Shown piece by piece: positions 1 through 5,781 of a DNA stretch of 9,961 nucleotides. The stretch's first letter is position 1, and each line of letters opens with the position of its first letter. This stretch comes from Candidatus Omnitrophota bacterium (GTDB taxonomy: Bacteria > Omnitrophota > Gorgyraeia > B26-G9). The position numbers were made by a program, and so were the translations under genes. The stretch is from positions 1 through 9,961 of the forward strand of contig JAKLQT010000122.1 in NCBI GenBank assembly GCA_022013205.1, given 5' to 3'. The notes under the pieces are model-generated. The model saw only the letters and a list, made by a program, of their open reading frames with translations. It was not told where the DNA came from and ran no database searches.

Positions 1-690
1 AATATTATTACACAAGATGGGAATTCGTTTGCCTAATCGTACACTGTTTAAAGAAAATGTAGTGGAGAAAAACGGGGTTAAAAATCCGCAACCTATTGAA
101 AATAAACAACTGTCTTTTTGAAACTGCGGAACTTGGGCTAACCCCCAGCTAACAACATCAGTTGCCTCAGGCAGCATCCAAAATGGTGTGTGCACATCAA
201 AACCTCCAAATGGATAAAAAATAACTTTTCCTTTTGCTTGGATCTCTTTAGCAGTTTTTGATAAACGATTTTTGAATATATCCAAAGGAACATATGATGG
301 ATCTTCAACACATAAATATTCAAGATCACTTAAGTTATCCAAGCTTTCACCATTAAGACTACTTCGTATTTGTTCTTTTGTTAAACTAATAGTTTGCATA
401 GTTTTAGCCATGGAATCTGATTGAGTGAGCATTTCAAGAACCGTTTTAATACTGTCATCATAAAAGTTTAAAGCACCCATGGGTATTGTCAGTTTTTCAT
501 ATGGCAATACTACTGGAGCATATTTTGCATTTAAAAAAGTATTCTGCAATAAATCACTGGCTATTTCAATACCAGGAGAAAGATTTAATGTTTCGTGACG
601 TTTTTGGAATGCATATAATGGGCGGATGCTAAAAGAAAAAAAGCAGATAAAAGAAAATATTATAAAATAATTAATTTTTTTTATTAGCAT
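1..690 (-). CDS. Exported protein of unknown function, 3' end outside window
   Basis: An open minus-strand frame of 230 codons runs from ATG at 690 to the window edge without a stop, so the C-terminus is missing. The first residues form a Sec-type signal peptide: MLIKKIN, a hydrophobic run rich in F and I (about residues 8-21), then a likely cleavage site after PLYA at about residue 27. The mature part carries a segment at about residues 157-187 (YPFGGFDVHTPFWMLPEATD, then VVSWGLAQ). It vaguely resembles a motif of exported hypothetical proteins in which 'YPF.GPD....FFP.A' precedes 'GLE'; I am not certain of that family. GAGAAAAG lies about 4 bases before the ATG as a possible ribosome binding site. 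It is AT-rich and points away from the hydrogenase cluster, so no functional link is implied. That it is a real gene is supported by the long open frame and the signal peptide. Confidence 0.72.
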   Translation of the reverse strand, partial: MLIKKINYFIIFSFICFFSFSIRPLYAFQKRHETLNLSPGIEIASDLLQNTFLNAKYAPVVLPYEKLTIPMGALNFYDDSIKTVLEMLTQSDSMAKTMQTISLTKEQIRSSLNGESLDNLSDLEYLCVEDPSYVPLDIFKNRLSKTAKEIQAKGKVIFYPFGGFDVHTPFWMLPEATDVVSWGLAQVPQFQKDSCLFSIGCGFLTPFFSTTFSLNSVRLGKRIPILCNNI

Positions 691-864
691 TATCTTTTCT
701 CGATTAGTTTTAATAAATTGTAAATAATTATTTTAACATGAAAAAAACATCTGCGCATGTATAAATTTTTGTCCTACTCTTTCAGCAAAATTCGATTTTT
801 ATTGATATTACTGCAACAATTATAAACTCGTGCTATTTAAAGCTAGCCTGATTGCCATCTTTTC
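691..864. other. AT-rich intergenic region, divergent from unknown gene
   Basis: This stretch between the start of the left-edge gene and the transposase remnant has no open frame that looks coding. It should hold the promoter of the minus-strand gene. On the minus strand a TAAAAT box lies about 40 bases upstream of the ATG, but no convincing -35 box precedes it at the right distance. I therefore do not call a promoter. Confidence 0.4.
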
Positions 865-1260
865 TCAAATTTCTACTGCTATTTCTACTTTGAACAGGTC
901 AAAACACATCGTTTTCAACCCTACTTTTATCTTAAATAAATACGCCGCTTTTGTGAATTTAAACCACCTCTTTAATGTTCTAGAACTTGCTCTATAATAA
1001 ATCTCTTTGACGATATTATCATGTTCTTTGTCTTCTGTCAGTGGGCTAATTTCTGTTCCCTAACAGCTTTTTCTATTATTCCATCCTTGATTTTTCTATC
1101 CTCGAGGCACCTTCGATTATTTTGAAAAACCTATATTTCATCCGTGTATATTTTTTCCGGTTTATTATCAGGTAACACCTTTTCAAGTTCTCTTACCTCA
1201 CTTTATTTACCGACATTACATGTAATTTTTCTATATATTATTATTTTTCTTCGGTGATAA
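865..1260 (-). pseudogene. Degraded IS5-like transposase, C-terminal part
   Basis: Read on the minus strand, three frames in succession give the C-terminal end of a DDE transposase of the IS5 type. Frame A (about 1255-980) reads ELEKVLPDNKPEKIYTDEI, a stop, then IKDGIIEKAVREQKLAH, a stop, then KRFIIEQ. Frame B (941-974) reads LKRWFKFTKAAY. Frame C (about 932-868) reads KVGLKTMCFDLFKVEIAVEI and a stop at 865-867. In intact relatives these join as 'YADKGY...GIKDGIMEKA...QK.KN..IS..R..IEQ.FGTLKRWFKFTKARYFG.....LK..CFNL'. The second catalytic Asp (in TDE) and the final Glu (in IEQ) are recognisable; the first Asp and all of the N-terminal half are gone. At least four in-frame stops and two frameshifts make it inactive. 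I could not identify the element's terminal inverted repeats. Confidence 0.8.
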
Positions 1261-1336
1261 TAAATCCCTATTCGATTAAATAGAGCCAACATATATATAC
1301 CTTATACATAGGGAAAATGCAAGCCAGGAATACGTC

Positions 1337-1351
1337 GGGGACATACTATAA
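1337..1351 (+). repeat. 15-base dispersed repeat, copy 1
   Basis: The string GGGGACATACTATAA occurs here on the plus strand and again on the minus strand at 9880-9894, on the other side of the hydrogenase cluster. Here the string runs on into a small palindrome, ATACT (1343-1347) pairing with AGTAT (1353-1357). Similar 'GGGGACA' strings often border REP-associated (Y1) transposase relics in bacteria; no such transposase is visible here, so this origin is a guess. Confidence 0.45.
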
Positions 1352-1402
1352 AAGTATAAAAGTTTGATACGGCAATTCAATAGGTTGAATCGTTTTTTAT
1401 TT

Positions 1403-1426
1403 AAAAGGGGATTTTTGCCAATCCCC
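1403..1426 (-). terminator. Terminator-like hairpin on minus strand, low confidence
   Basis: On the minus strand GGGGATT (1426-1420) and AATCCCC (1413-1407) form a perfect 7-bp stem with a 6-base loop, followed by TTTT (1406-1403), the layout of an intrinsic terminator. No minus-strand gene lies to its right, so it has nothing obvious to terminate. It may instead be part of a mobile-repeat cluster together with the hairpin at 1440-1473. Confidence 0.3.
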
Positions 1427-1439
1427 CAAACCCCTAGGC

Positions 1440-1473
1440 CTTCATTTCTTTTGTGTGGACAAAAGAAACGAAG
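1440..1473. repeat. Near-perfect 15-bp inverted repeat
   Basis: CTTCATTTCTTTTGT (1440-1454) and ACAAAAGAAACGAAG (1459-1473) are inverted copies with one mismatch around a 4-base GTGG loop. In minus-strand RNA the mismatch becomes a G-U wobble, so that strand folds better. No T-run follows, so it is not a standard terminator. It lies in a stretch without credible genes, between a transposase relic and a MITE-like element, and is best read as a mobile-repeat relic. Confidence 0.6.
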
Positions 1474-1501
1474 CAAAGAAAAACCACCCCCACAAAACAG
1501 T

Positions 1502-1637
1502 GCAATTTTTCTAATAATTTAGACTCATTGATTCGCCCTCGCTTTTGCTCGGTCTCACCGCCGAAAAGTTATCCATGACTTACGGCGCTTCACCCTCCTG
1601 GTTACGTCTATTCGTCTAAATTAAAGAAAAATAATGC
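1502..1637. mobile_element. MITE-like element with terminal inverted repeats
   Basis: The left arm GCAATTTTTCTAATAATTTA then GAC (1502-1524) and the right arm starting GTCTAAATTAAAGAAAAATA (1614-1637) are imperfect inverted copies. The inner nine bases AATTTAGAC/GTCTAAATT (1516-1524, 1614-1622) match exactly, and the outer part matches in GCA and ATTTTTCT with small length differences. The 89-base core has higher GC and no open frame. A 136-bp non-coding unit with terminal inverted repeats among other transposon debris fits a miniature inverted-repeat element. I do not see a clear target-site duplication, so the mobile interpretation is an inference; the inverted repeat itself is plain in the sequence. 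Confidence 0.5.
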
Positions 1638-1649
1638 GCTTGGCTTTGA

Positions 1650-1838
1650 AGGGGGAAATACTGGACATATGATAATGAAAACAAATTGACTTCCTATGAT
1701 GGAATAACCTATAATTATGATAACAACGGGAATTTAACCAGCAAGAACGATAACGGCTCTTTGACTACATATACGTGGGATTACGAGAACAGGCTTATTT
1801 CTATGAGCCATGAGCTATCAGCTATGAGCTATGGATGA
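1650..1838 (+). pseudogene. RHS/YD-repeat protein fragment
   Basis: A 62-residue frame after a TGA at 1647-1649 reads KYWTYDNENKLTSYDG, then ITYNYDNNGNLTSKNDNGS, then LTTYTWDYENRLISM. This is the classic YD-repeat pattern (YDxxGNLT and WDYENRL) of RHS and related wall-associated toxin-delivery proteins. It covers only about two repeats, has no start codon or upstream frame, and its end runs into low-complexity sequence and a TGA. Intact RHS proteins exceed 1000 residues, so this is a fragment left by recombination or mobile-element movement. The family call is secure; the parent gene is not in the window. Confidence 0.85.
1803..1834 (+). repeat. Low-complexity ATGAGCYAT repeat at the end of RHS fragment
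   Basis: Imperfect direct copies of ATGAGCTAT (ATGAGCCAT, then ATGAGCTAT variants, with one copy beginning TCAGCTAT) replace the expected RHS sequence directly after the LISM residues. The encoded residues MSHELSAMSYG do not belong to the RHS family, so this looks like a repeat insertion or slippage product at the breakpoint. Confidence 0.5.
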
Positions 1839-1923
1839 AGCAGTAAAGGAAAGAAGTTAGGGATAGGAGTGGCAACGGCGAGTATAGCAAAGGAAAAAGG
1901 ACGGTGTATTTGCAGAGATAGAA

Positions 1924-1948
1924 ATGATTAAAAGATGATTAAAAGATG
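1924..1948. repeat. Two 11-bp direct repeats just upstream of the hypA promoter
   Basis: ATGATTAAAAG occurs at 1924-1934 and 1935-1945, with a third partial copy (ATG) to 1948. The array ends four bases before the -35 box at 1952. The 11-bp period is about one helical turn, so two protein subunits could bind on one face of the DNA as an activator site. It could equally be simple slippage in AT-rich DNA. No regulator is encoded nearby. Confidence 0.5.
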
Positions 1949-1951
1949 TAA

Positions 1952-1979
1952 TTGACAATAGATACAATTATGATATTAT
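1952..1979 (+). promoter_or_regulatory. Sigma70-like promoter of the hydrogenase cluster
   Basis: A perfect TTGACA (1952-1957) is followed after 16 bases by TATTAT (1974-1979), five of six consensus bases. An alternative -10 TATAAA lies at 1977-1982 with a 19-base spacer. Transcription would begin near 1986, giving a leader of about 60 bases before the hypA-like ATG at 2046. This argues against the in-frame ATG at 1983 as translation start, since that lies at or before the transcript start. It is the only good promoter seen ahead of the plus-strand cluster. Confidence 0.65.
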
Positions 1980-2045
1980 AAAATGATAGCAGAATATTTT
2001 AGAAGCAGGGTAGGCGCAATAATTTTTTTAGGGGATAAAGTTATT

Positions 2046-2300
2046 ATGCATGAGATCGGTATTGTTGAGGATCTAATTAAGCTTATCAAAGAAGAAATAA
2101 ACAAGCACCAGAATGTGCAGCATCTCAAAAACGCTTCCGTATCAGTCGGCCGTTCCCTGGCAATCAGCGAAGAATCATTAAAATTTTTATTTGAAAGTTT
2201 AACAAAAGGAACTTTTTTGGAAGGGGCCGGCCTGAAAATTTCCATGGAAGAGGGCAATTTTATTACTTTAACCTCCCTGGATATTGATATAAAGGAGTAG
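2046..2300 (+). CDS. hypA: HypA-like nickel chaperone lacking the zinc domain
   Basis: The protein (84 residues) begins MHEIGIVEDLI, matching the HypA N-terminus in which Met1-His2-Glu3 binds Ni(II) for delivery to the hydrogenase large subunit. The core also fits: VSVGRSLAISEESLKFLFES, then LTKGTFLEGAGLKI. HypA is normally about 113-120 residues, with a zinc domain of two CxxC motifs before the last strand. Here no cysteine is present at all: the frame goes from LKISMEEGN straight to ITLTSLDIDIKE, which resembles the usual C-terminal strand. Thus the zinc loop appears cleanly deleted rather than lost by frameshift. The start at 2046 is chosen because of the MHE motif, AGGGGA at 2030-2035, and a promoter that would exclude the in-frame ATG at 1983. 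It heads the cluster that contains its likely client, MvhA. Whether it still works as a nickel chaperone is open. Confidence 0.8.
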   Translation: MHEIGIVEDLIKLIKEEINKHQNVQHLKNASVSVGRSLAISEESLKFLFESLTKGTFLEGAGLKISMEEGNFITLTSLDIDIKE

Positions 2301-2369
2301 TTTTAGGCGCGCGAAGCACGGGCAGGGATTTCACGAAGATGTTATAATTCGTAAGAAAAGGTATGGCTA

Positions 2370-4343
2370 ATGCAAGCGGATATGGAAAACAAATTAAAGG
2401 TCGGCATATATGTATGTGAATGCGGCCCGAATATAAAGGACGCGCTTGATATCAATGTATTAGTTGATTTTGCCGCCGGCCTGGAAGCGGTGAAAACAGC
2501 TAAATCTTTTAACCTGTTATGTTCGCAGGGCGGAGGGGAACTGATAAAAAGAGATATCGAAGAATACGGGCTGGACAGGATAGTTATAGCTGCATGTTCA
2601 CCCAAAGAACATGAGATAACTTTCAAGAAGATTTTAAAATCCGCTGGGCTGAATCCGTTTCTTCTGCAGATTGCTAATATCCGTGAACAATGCGCATGGG
2701 TGATTAAAGATAAGGCGAAGGCAACGGCAAAAGCCAGGGCGGTTATTAATGCCGCGGTAAACAGGGTTTTATGCCAGGAACCTTTGGAGGTCAAAGAAAT
2801 CGATGCGGTTGCGGATGTTTTGGTTGTCGGAGCCGGTATCAGCGGAATCAGCGCGGCGCTGACGTTAAGTCAAAAGGCGCGTAAGGTATATCTGCTCGAG
2901 CAGCTTCCGGTTATCGGAGGAAAGGTCGCCCGTTATGAAGAGGTATTCCCGAATCTGGAATGCGCCTCCTGCATGATGGATCCGGTAATGGATGAGGTTT
3001 TGCATGATGAAAATATTGAGGTGCTTACGCTTTCTTCGCTGGAAGAGGTACTGGGATTTTTCGGTAATTTTATCGTGACCGTAAAACAGGCAGCGCGATA
3101 TGTGGATGTGAGCAGTTGTATCGGCTGCGGGGCTTGTTTTGAGGCATGTCCGGTTTCGGTAAAGAATGAGTATAATCAAGGCCTTGACGTACGCAAAGCG
3201 GTTTATATCCCTTATGCCGGAGCTTTGCCTAATGCGGCGGTTATCGATAGAAATAATTGTCTGCGTTTTAAATCTCAGGAATGTGATGCCTGCCTTAAGG
3301 CCTGTCCGTTCGGCGCGATACGCTATGATGATAAAGACACGTATAGACAGATAAATGTGGGCGCGGTTGTCTTGGCGAGCGGGTATGATTTATTTGATTT
3401 ATCCGGTATCTCGCAATATGGATATAAAAAGATAAAAAATGTATATACAAGCCTGGATTTTGAGAGGTTATTAAGTTCTACCGGGCCGACAAACGGAAAA
3501 ATTGTATTGGATGAAGGCCGGGTTCCTGATAATATTGTAATTATACATTGTACTGCTTCGCGCAGTAAAAAATTCGCCTGGTATTGTTCGGGTGTTTGCT
3601 GTATGTATTCGCTGAAATTTTCCCGTTTAATCCATGAAAAACTGCCGGATGTTTCCGTTACGCATCTGTATCTTGATTTTTGCCTGCCTGGCAAGGAAGC
3701 GCAGGGTTTTTTTGATGGGATTAACGAGTTGCAAAAGATACGGTTTTTAAGGATGAAAGACGCGGATTCCGTGCGGATTGATGAGCAGGAAGATAGCGCG
3801 ATAATAACCTATACAGATGAAAACGGGATTATCAAAAAATTAAATACAGATATGATTGTTTTGTCGGCAGCTATGGAAGGCGCTTTAAAGTCTGATATGT
3901 TAGCCAAAATATGTGATGTTAAACAGGGGAAAGGTGGGTTTTTTGAAGAAGAGCATAATAAGCTGTCTCCTGTTTCAACAATGAAAGAAGGGATATTTAT
4001 TGCCGGGTGTGCGCAGTCTCCGATGGATATTCAAAAGTCGGTAATCAGTGCGAAGGCGGCTGCCGGGCAGATTTTATCGAAACTTGTTCCCGGTGATAAG
4101 CTGGTATTGGAGCCGATTATCGCGTGCATAGATGAAGATCTGTGTTCGGGATGTAAAAGTTGTATAGCGCTTTGCCCTTATAACGCGATAAGCTATGATG
4201 AAGATAAAAAAATATCTAAGATTAATGACGTATTGTGCCGGGGGTGCGGAGTTTGCGCGGCAGCCTGCCCCAGCGGTGTTATAAAATCCAGGCATTTTAC
4301 GGATGAACAAATAAATGCGGAAATAAAGGGGTTATTTATATAA
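2370..4343 (+). CDS. hdrA: HdrA-like iron-sulfur flavoprotein
   Basis: This 657-residue protein has the architecture of heterodisulfide reductase subunit A, the flavin-bifurcating subunit of cytoplasmic Hdr-Mvh complexes. An N-terminal domain (about 8-140) carries Cys16, Cys18, Cys51 and Cys76 in the HdrA patterns VGIYVCECG, LLCSQGGGELI and AACSPKEHE. A thioredoxin-reductase-like FAD domain starts with VVGAGISG (152-159) and contains the CASC motif (198-201). An inserted ferredoxin domain has CIGCGACFEACP (250-261) and a second set, C297 and CDACLKACP (305-313). The C-terminus ends in two classical [4Fe-4S] motifs, CSGCKSCIALCP (592-603) and CRGCGVCAAACP (623-634). AAAAGG eight bases before ATG 2370 supports the start; an ATG four codons later is possible. 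It is followed after 15 bases by mvhD. HdrB and HdrC are not in the window, so CoM-S-S-CoB reductase activity should not be assumed. Confidence 0.93.
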   Translation: MQADMENKLKVGIYVCECGPNIKDALDINVLVDFAAGLEAVKTAKSFNLLCSQGGGELIKRDIEEYGLDRIVIAACSPKEHEITFKKILKSAGLNPFLLQIANIREQCAWVIKDKAKATAKARAVINAAVNRVLCQEPLEVKEIDAVADVLVVGAGISGISAALTLSQKARKVYLLEQLPVIGGKVARYEEVFPNLECASCMMDPVMDEVLHDENIEVLTLSSLEEVLGFFGNFIVTVKQAARYVDVSSCIGCGACFEACPVSVKNEYNQGLDVRKAVYIPYAGALPNAAVIDRNNCLRFKSQECDACLKACPFGAIRYDDKDTYRQINVGAVVLASGYDLFDLSGISQYGYKKIKNVYTSLDFERLLSSTGPTNGKIVLDEGRVPDNIVIIHCTASRSKKFAWYCSGVCCMYSLKFSRLIHEKLPDVSVTHLYLDFCLPGKEAQGFFDGINELQKIRFLRMKDADSVRIDEQEDSAIITYTDENGIIKKLNTDMIVLSAAMEGALKSDMLAKICDVKQGKGGFFEEEHNKLSPVSTMKEGIFIAGCAQSPMDIQKSVISAKAAAGQILSKLVPGDKLVLEPIIACIDEDLCSGCKSCIALCPYNAISYDEDKKISKINDVLCRGCGVCAAACPSGVIKSRHFTDEQINAEIKGLFI

Positions 4344-4358
4344 AGAAAAGGCTGATAA

Positions 4359-4763
4359 ATGAGTGAATTTGAACCTAATATCATCGGTTTTTTTTGTAAT
4401 TGGTGTTCTTACGAAGCCGCGGATGCCGCGGGAAGGGCGCAGAAATCTTATCCGGCGAATCTTAAGGCAGTACGGCTGATGTGCAGCGGCCGAATAGACC
4501 CGCAGTTTGTTTTGGAGGCGTTTAAAGACGGTGCCGACGGAGTGCTGGTTTTGGGATGTCATCCCGGGGATTGTCATTATAAGGACGGCAATAATAAAGC
4601 GTTAAGCCGGTTTAAATTATTGCGTGAAGTGCTTATAAGTTTTGGAATAGAGCCGCAGAGATTCAAGCTTAGCTGGGTTTCCGCGGCAGAGGCGGATAAA
4701 TTTACAGCGGTTGTTAATGAGATGGTGGATTCATTGAAAAGATTAGGCCCATTACATGTTTGA
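4359..4763 (+). CDS. mvhD: MvhD-like [2Fe-2S] electron-transfer subunit
   Basis: The 134-residue protein matches MvhD, which binds a [2Fe-2S] cluster and connects the hydrogenase MvhAG to HdrA. Visible family motifs are FFCNWCSYEAAD (Cys13, Cys16), VRLMCSGRIDP (Cys42) and VLGCHPGDCHY (Cys67, Cys72), followed by a C-terminal half with the typical LLREVL...GIEPQRFKLSWVSAAEADKF pattern. Its length is normal for a stand-alone MvhD; in some organisms the domain is fused to HdrA, here it is separate. AAAAGG (4346-4351) precedes the ATG by seven bases. It sits 15 bases after hdrA and 22 before mvhG, so co-transcription and a physical bridge between the two neighbours are expected. Confidence 0.93.
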   Translation: MSEFEPNIIGFFCNWCSYEAADAAGRAQKSYPANLKAVRLMCSGRIDPQFVLEAFKDGADGVLVLGCHPGDCHYKDGNNKALSRFKLLREVLISFGIEPQRFKLSWVSAAEADKFTAVVNEMVDSLKRLGPLHV

Positions 4764-4785
4764 GCGGTTAAGGAAAATATAACAT

Positions 4786-5781
4786 ATGTCTAAGCCGAAG
4801 ATAGCTTTATATTGGTGTTCAAGCTGCGGAGGATGCGAAGAATCGATTGTTGACCTGGCGGAAGATATCTTAACGGTTATCAGTTCCGCGGAGATTGTTT
4901 TCTGGCCGGTGGCGCTGGATTTTAAATATGAAGATCTTAACAGGTTCAGCGATGGGGAAATCGACGCGGCGTTGATTAACGGCGCCATCCGCATGAGTGA
5001 GCAGGAACAGATCGTAAAATTACTGCGCCGAAAATCAAAATTGATTATCGCGCAAGGCGCTTGCGCGCATTTAGGCGGGGTTGTCGGCTTGGCAAATTTT
5101 AACGCAAAGAAAGAAATATTGGAAAGAGCGTATAAAAAAGTACCGACGTTAAAAAATGATGCGGGTGTTTTTCCGCAGATGAAAGTATGGCAGGATGATA
5201 TGGAATTGGATTTGCCTGATTTCCATAAGATAGTTAAACCGTTGGATATGGTTATTGATGTGGATTACTATATTCCCGGCTGCCCGCCTCCGCCGGAATT
5301 GATAAAAAGCGCTTTATTAGCTGTATTGGAAAATAAATTACCGCAGAAGGGGACGGTCTTAGCTGAGAAAAAGGCTTTATGCGAAAGCTGCTCCCGCCGG
5401 GATACCAAGCCGAATAAGATTAAAATTAAAAGATTCAAGCGGGTATATGAAACGGAATTGGATGAGAATAAATGTTTTTTAGACCAGGGGGTTATTTGTC
5501 TGGGCATCGCAACCAGGGGCGGTTGTAATGAGCGCTGTATAAAAGCAAATCAGCCGTGTAAAGGATGCTTCGGGCCTGTAGATAATGTTTTAGACTATGG
5601 AGGCAAGGTGTTATCGGCGATTGCTTCAATGATAGATTATGACACTCCTGAGGAACTGGAAGCTATTCTCAGCTCGATCCCGGATCTCGCGGGCTTATTT
5701 TACCGCTATAGTTTAGCTTCCTCAATACTTAAGATGAAATTAAATAAGGATAAGAATAATGCGCAAGAAGATAACGATTGA
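4786..5781 (+). CDS. mvhG: [NiFe] hydrogenase small subunit, MvhG type
   Basis: This 331-residue protein is the electron-transferring small subunit of a cytoplasmic group 3c [NiFe] hydrogenase. The proximal [4Fe-4S] site is formed by WCSSCGGCEES (Cys14, Cys17; Cys11 is extra), GACAHLGG (Cys93) and IPGCPPPPE (Cys166). The C-terminal third supplies eight cysteines for two more clusters: Cys199, Cys202, Cys230, Cys238, Cys247, Cys251, Cys258 and Cys261 (CESC, GGCNERC, CKGCFGP). There is no twin-arginine signal, so it is cytoplasmic, unlike group 1 small subunits. AAGGA at 4770-4774 is the likely ribosome binding site. Its last 23 bases overlap the start of mvhA in another frame, which suggests translational coupling of the two hydrogenase subunits. 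The tail after about residue 318 is Lys/Asn/Asp-rich and probably disordered. Confidence 0.93.
   Translation: MSKPKIALYWCSSCGGCEESIVDLAEDILTVISSAEIVFWPVALDFKYEDLNRFSDGEIDAALINGAIRMSEQEQIVKLLRRKSKLIIAQGACAHLGGVVGLANFNAKKEILERAYKKVPTLKNDAGVFPQMKVWQDDMELDLPDFHKIVKPLDMVIDVDYYIPGCPPPPELIKSALLAVLENKLPQKGTVLAEKKALCESCSRRDTKPNKIKIKRFKRVYETELDENKCFLDQGVICLGIATRGGCNERCIKANQPCKGCFGPVDNVLDYGGKVLSAIASMIDYDTPEELEAILSSIPDLAGLFYRYSLASSILKMKLNKDKNNAQEDND

Noticed and set aside
138..329. 63-residue minus-strand open frame
   Set aside because: It is a shadow in another frame of the longer open frame with a signal peptide at 1-690.
1276..1476. 66-residue minus-strand open frame
   Set aside because: It runs through the two hairpins and the 15-base repeat, has no ribosome binding site or protein-like pattern, and looks like translated repeat DNA.
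1983..2045. Upstream in-frame start of the hypA-like gene adding 21 residues
   Set aside because: The added residues do not belong to HypA, the family begins at MHE, and the promoter at 1952-1979 puts the transcript start near this ATG.
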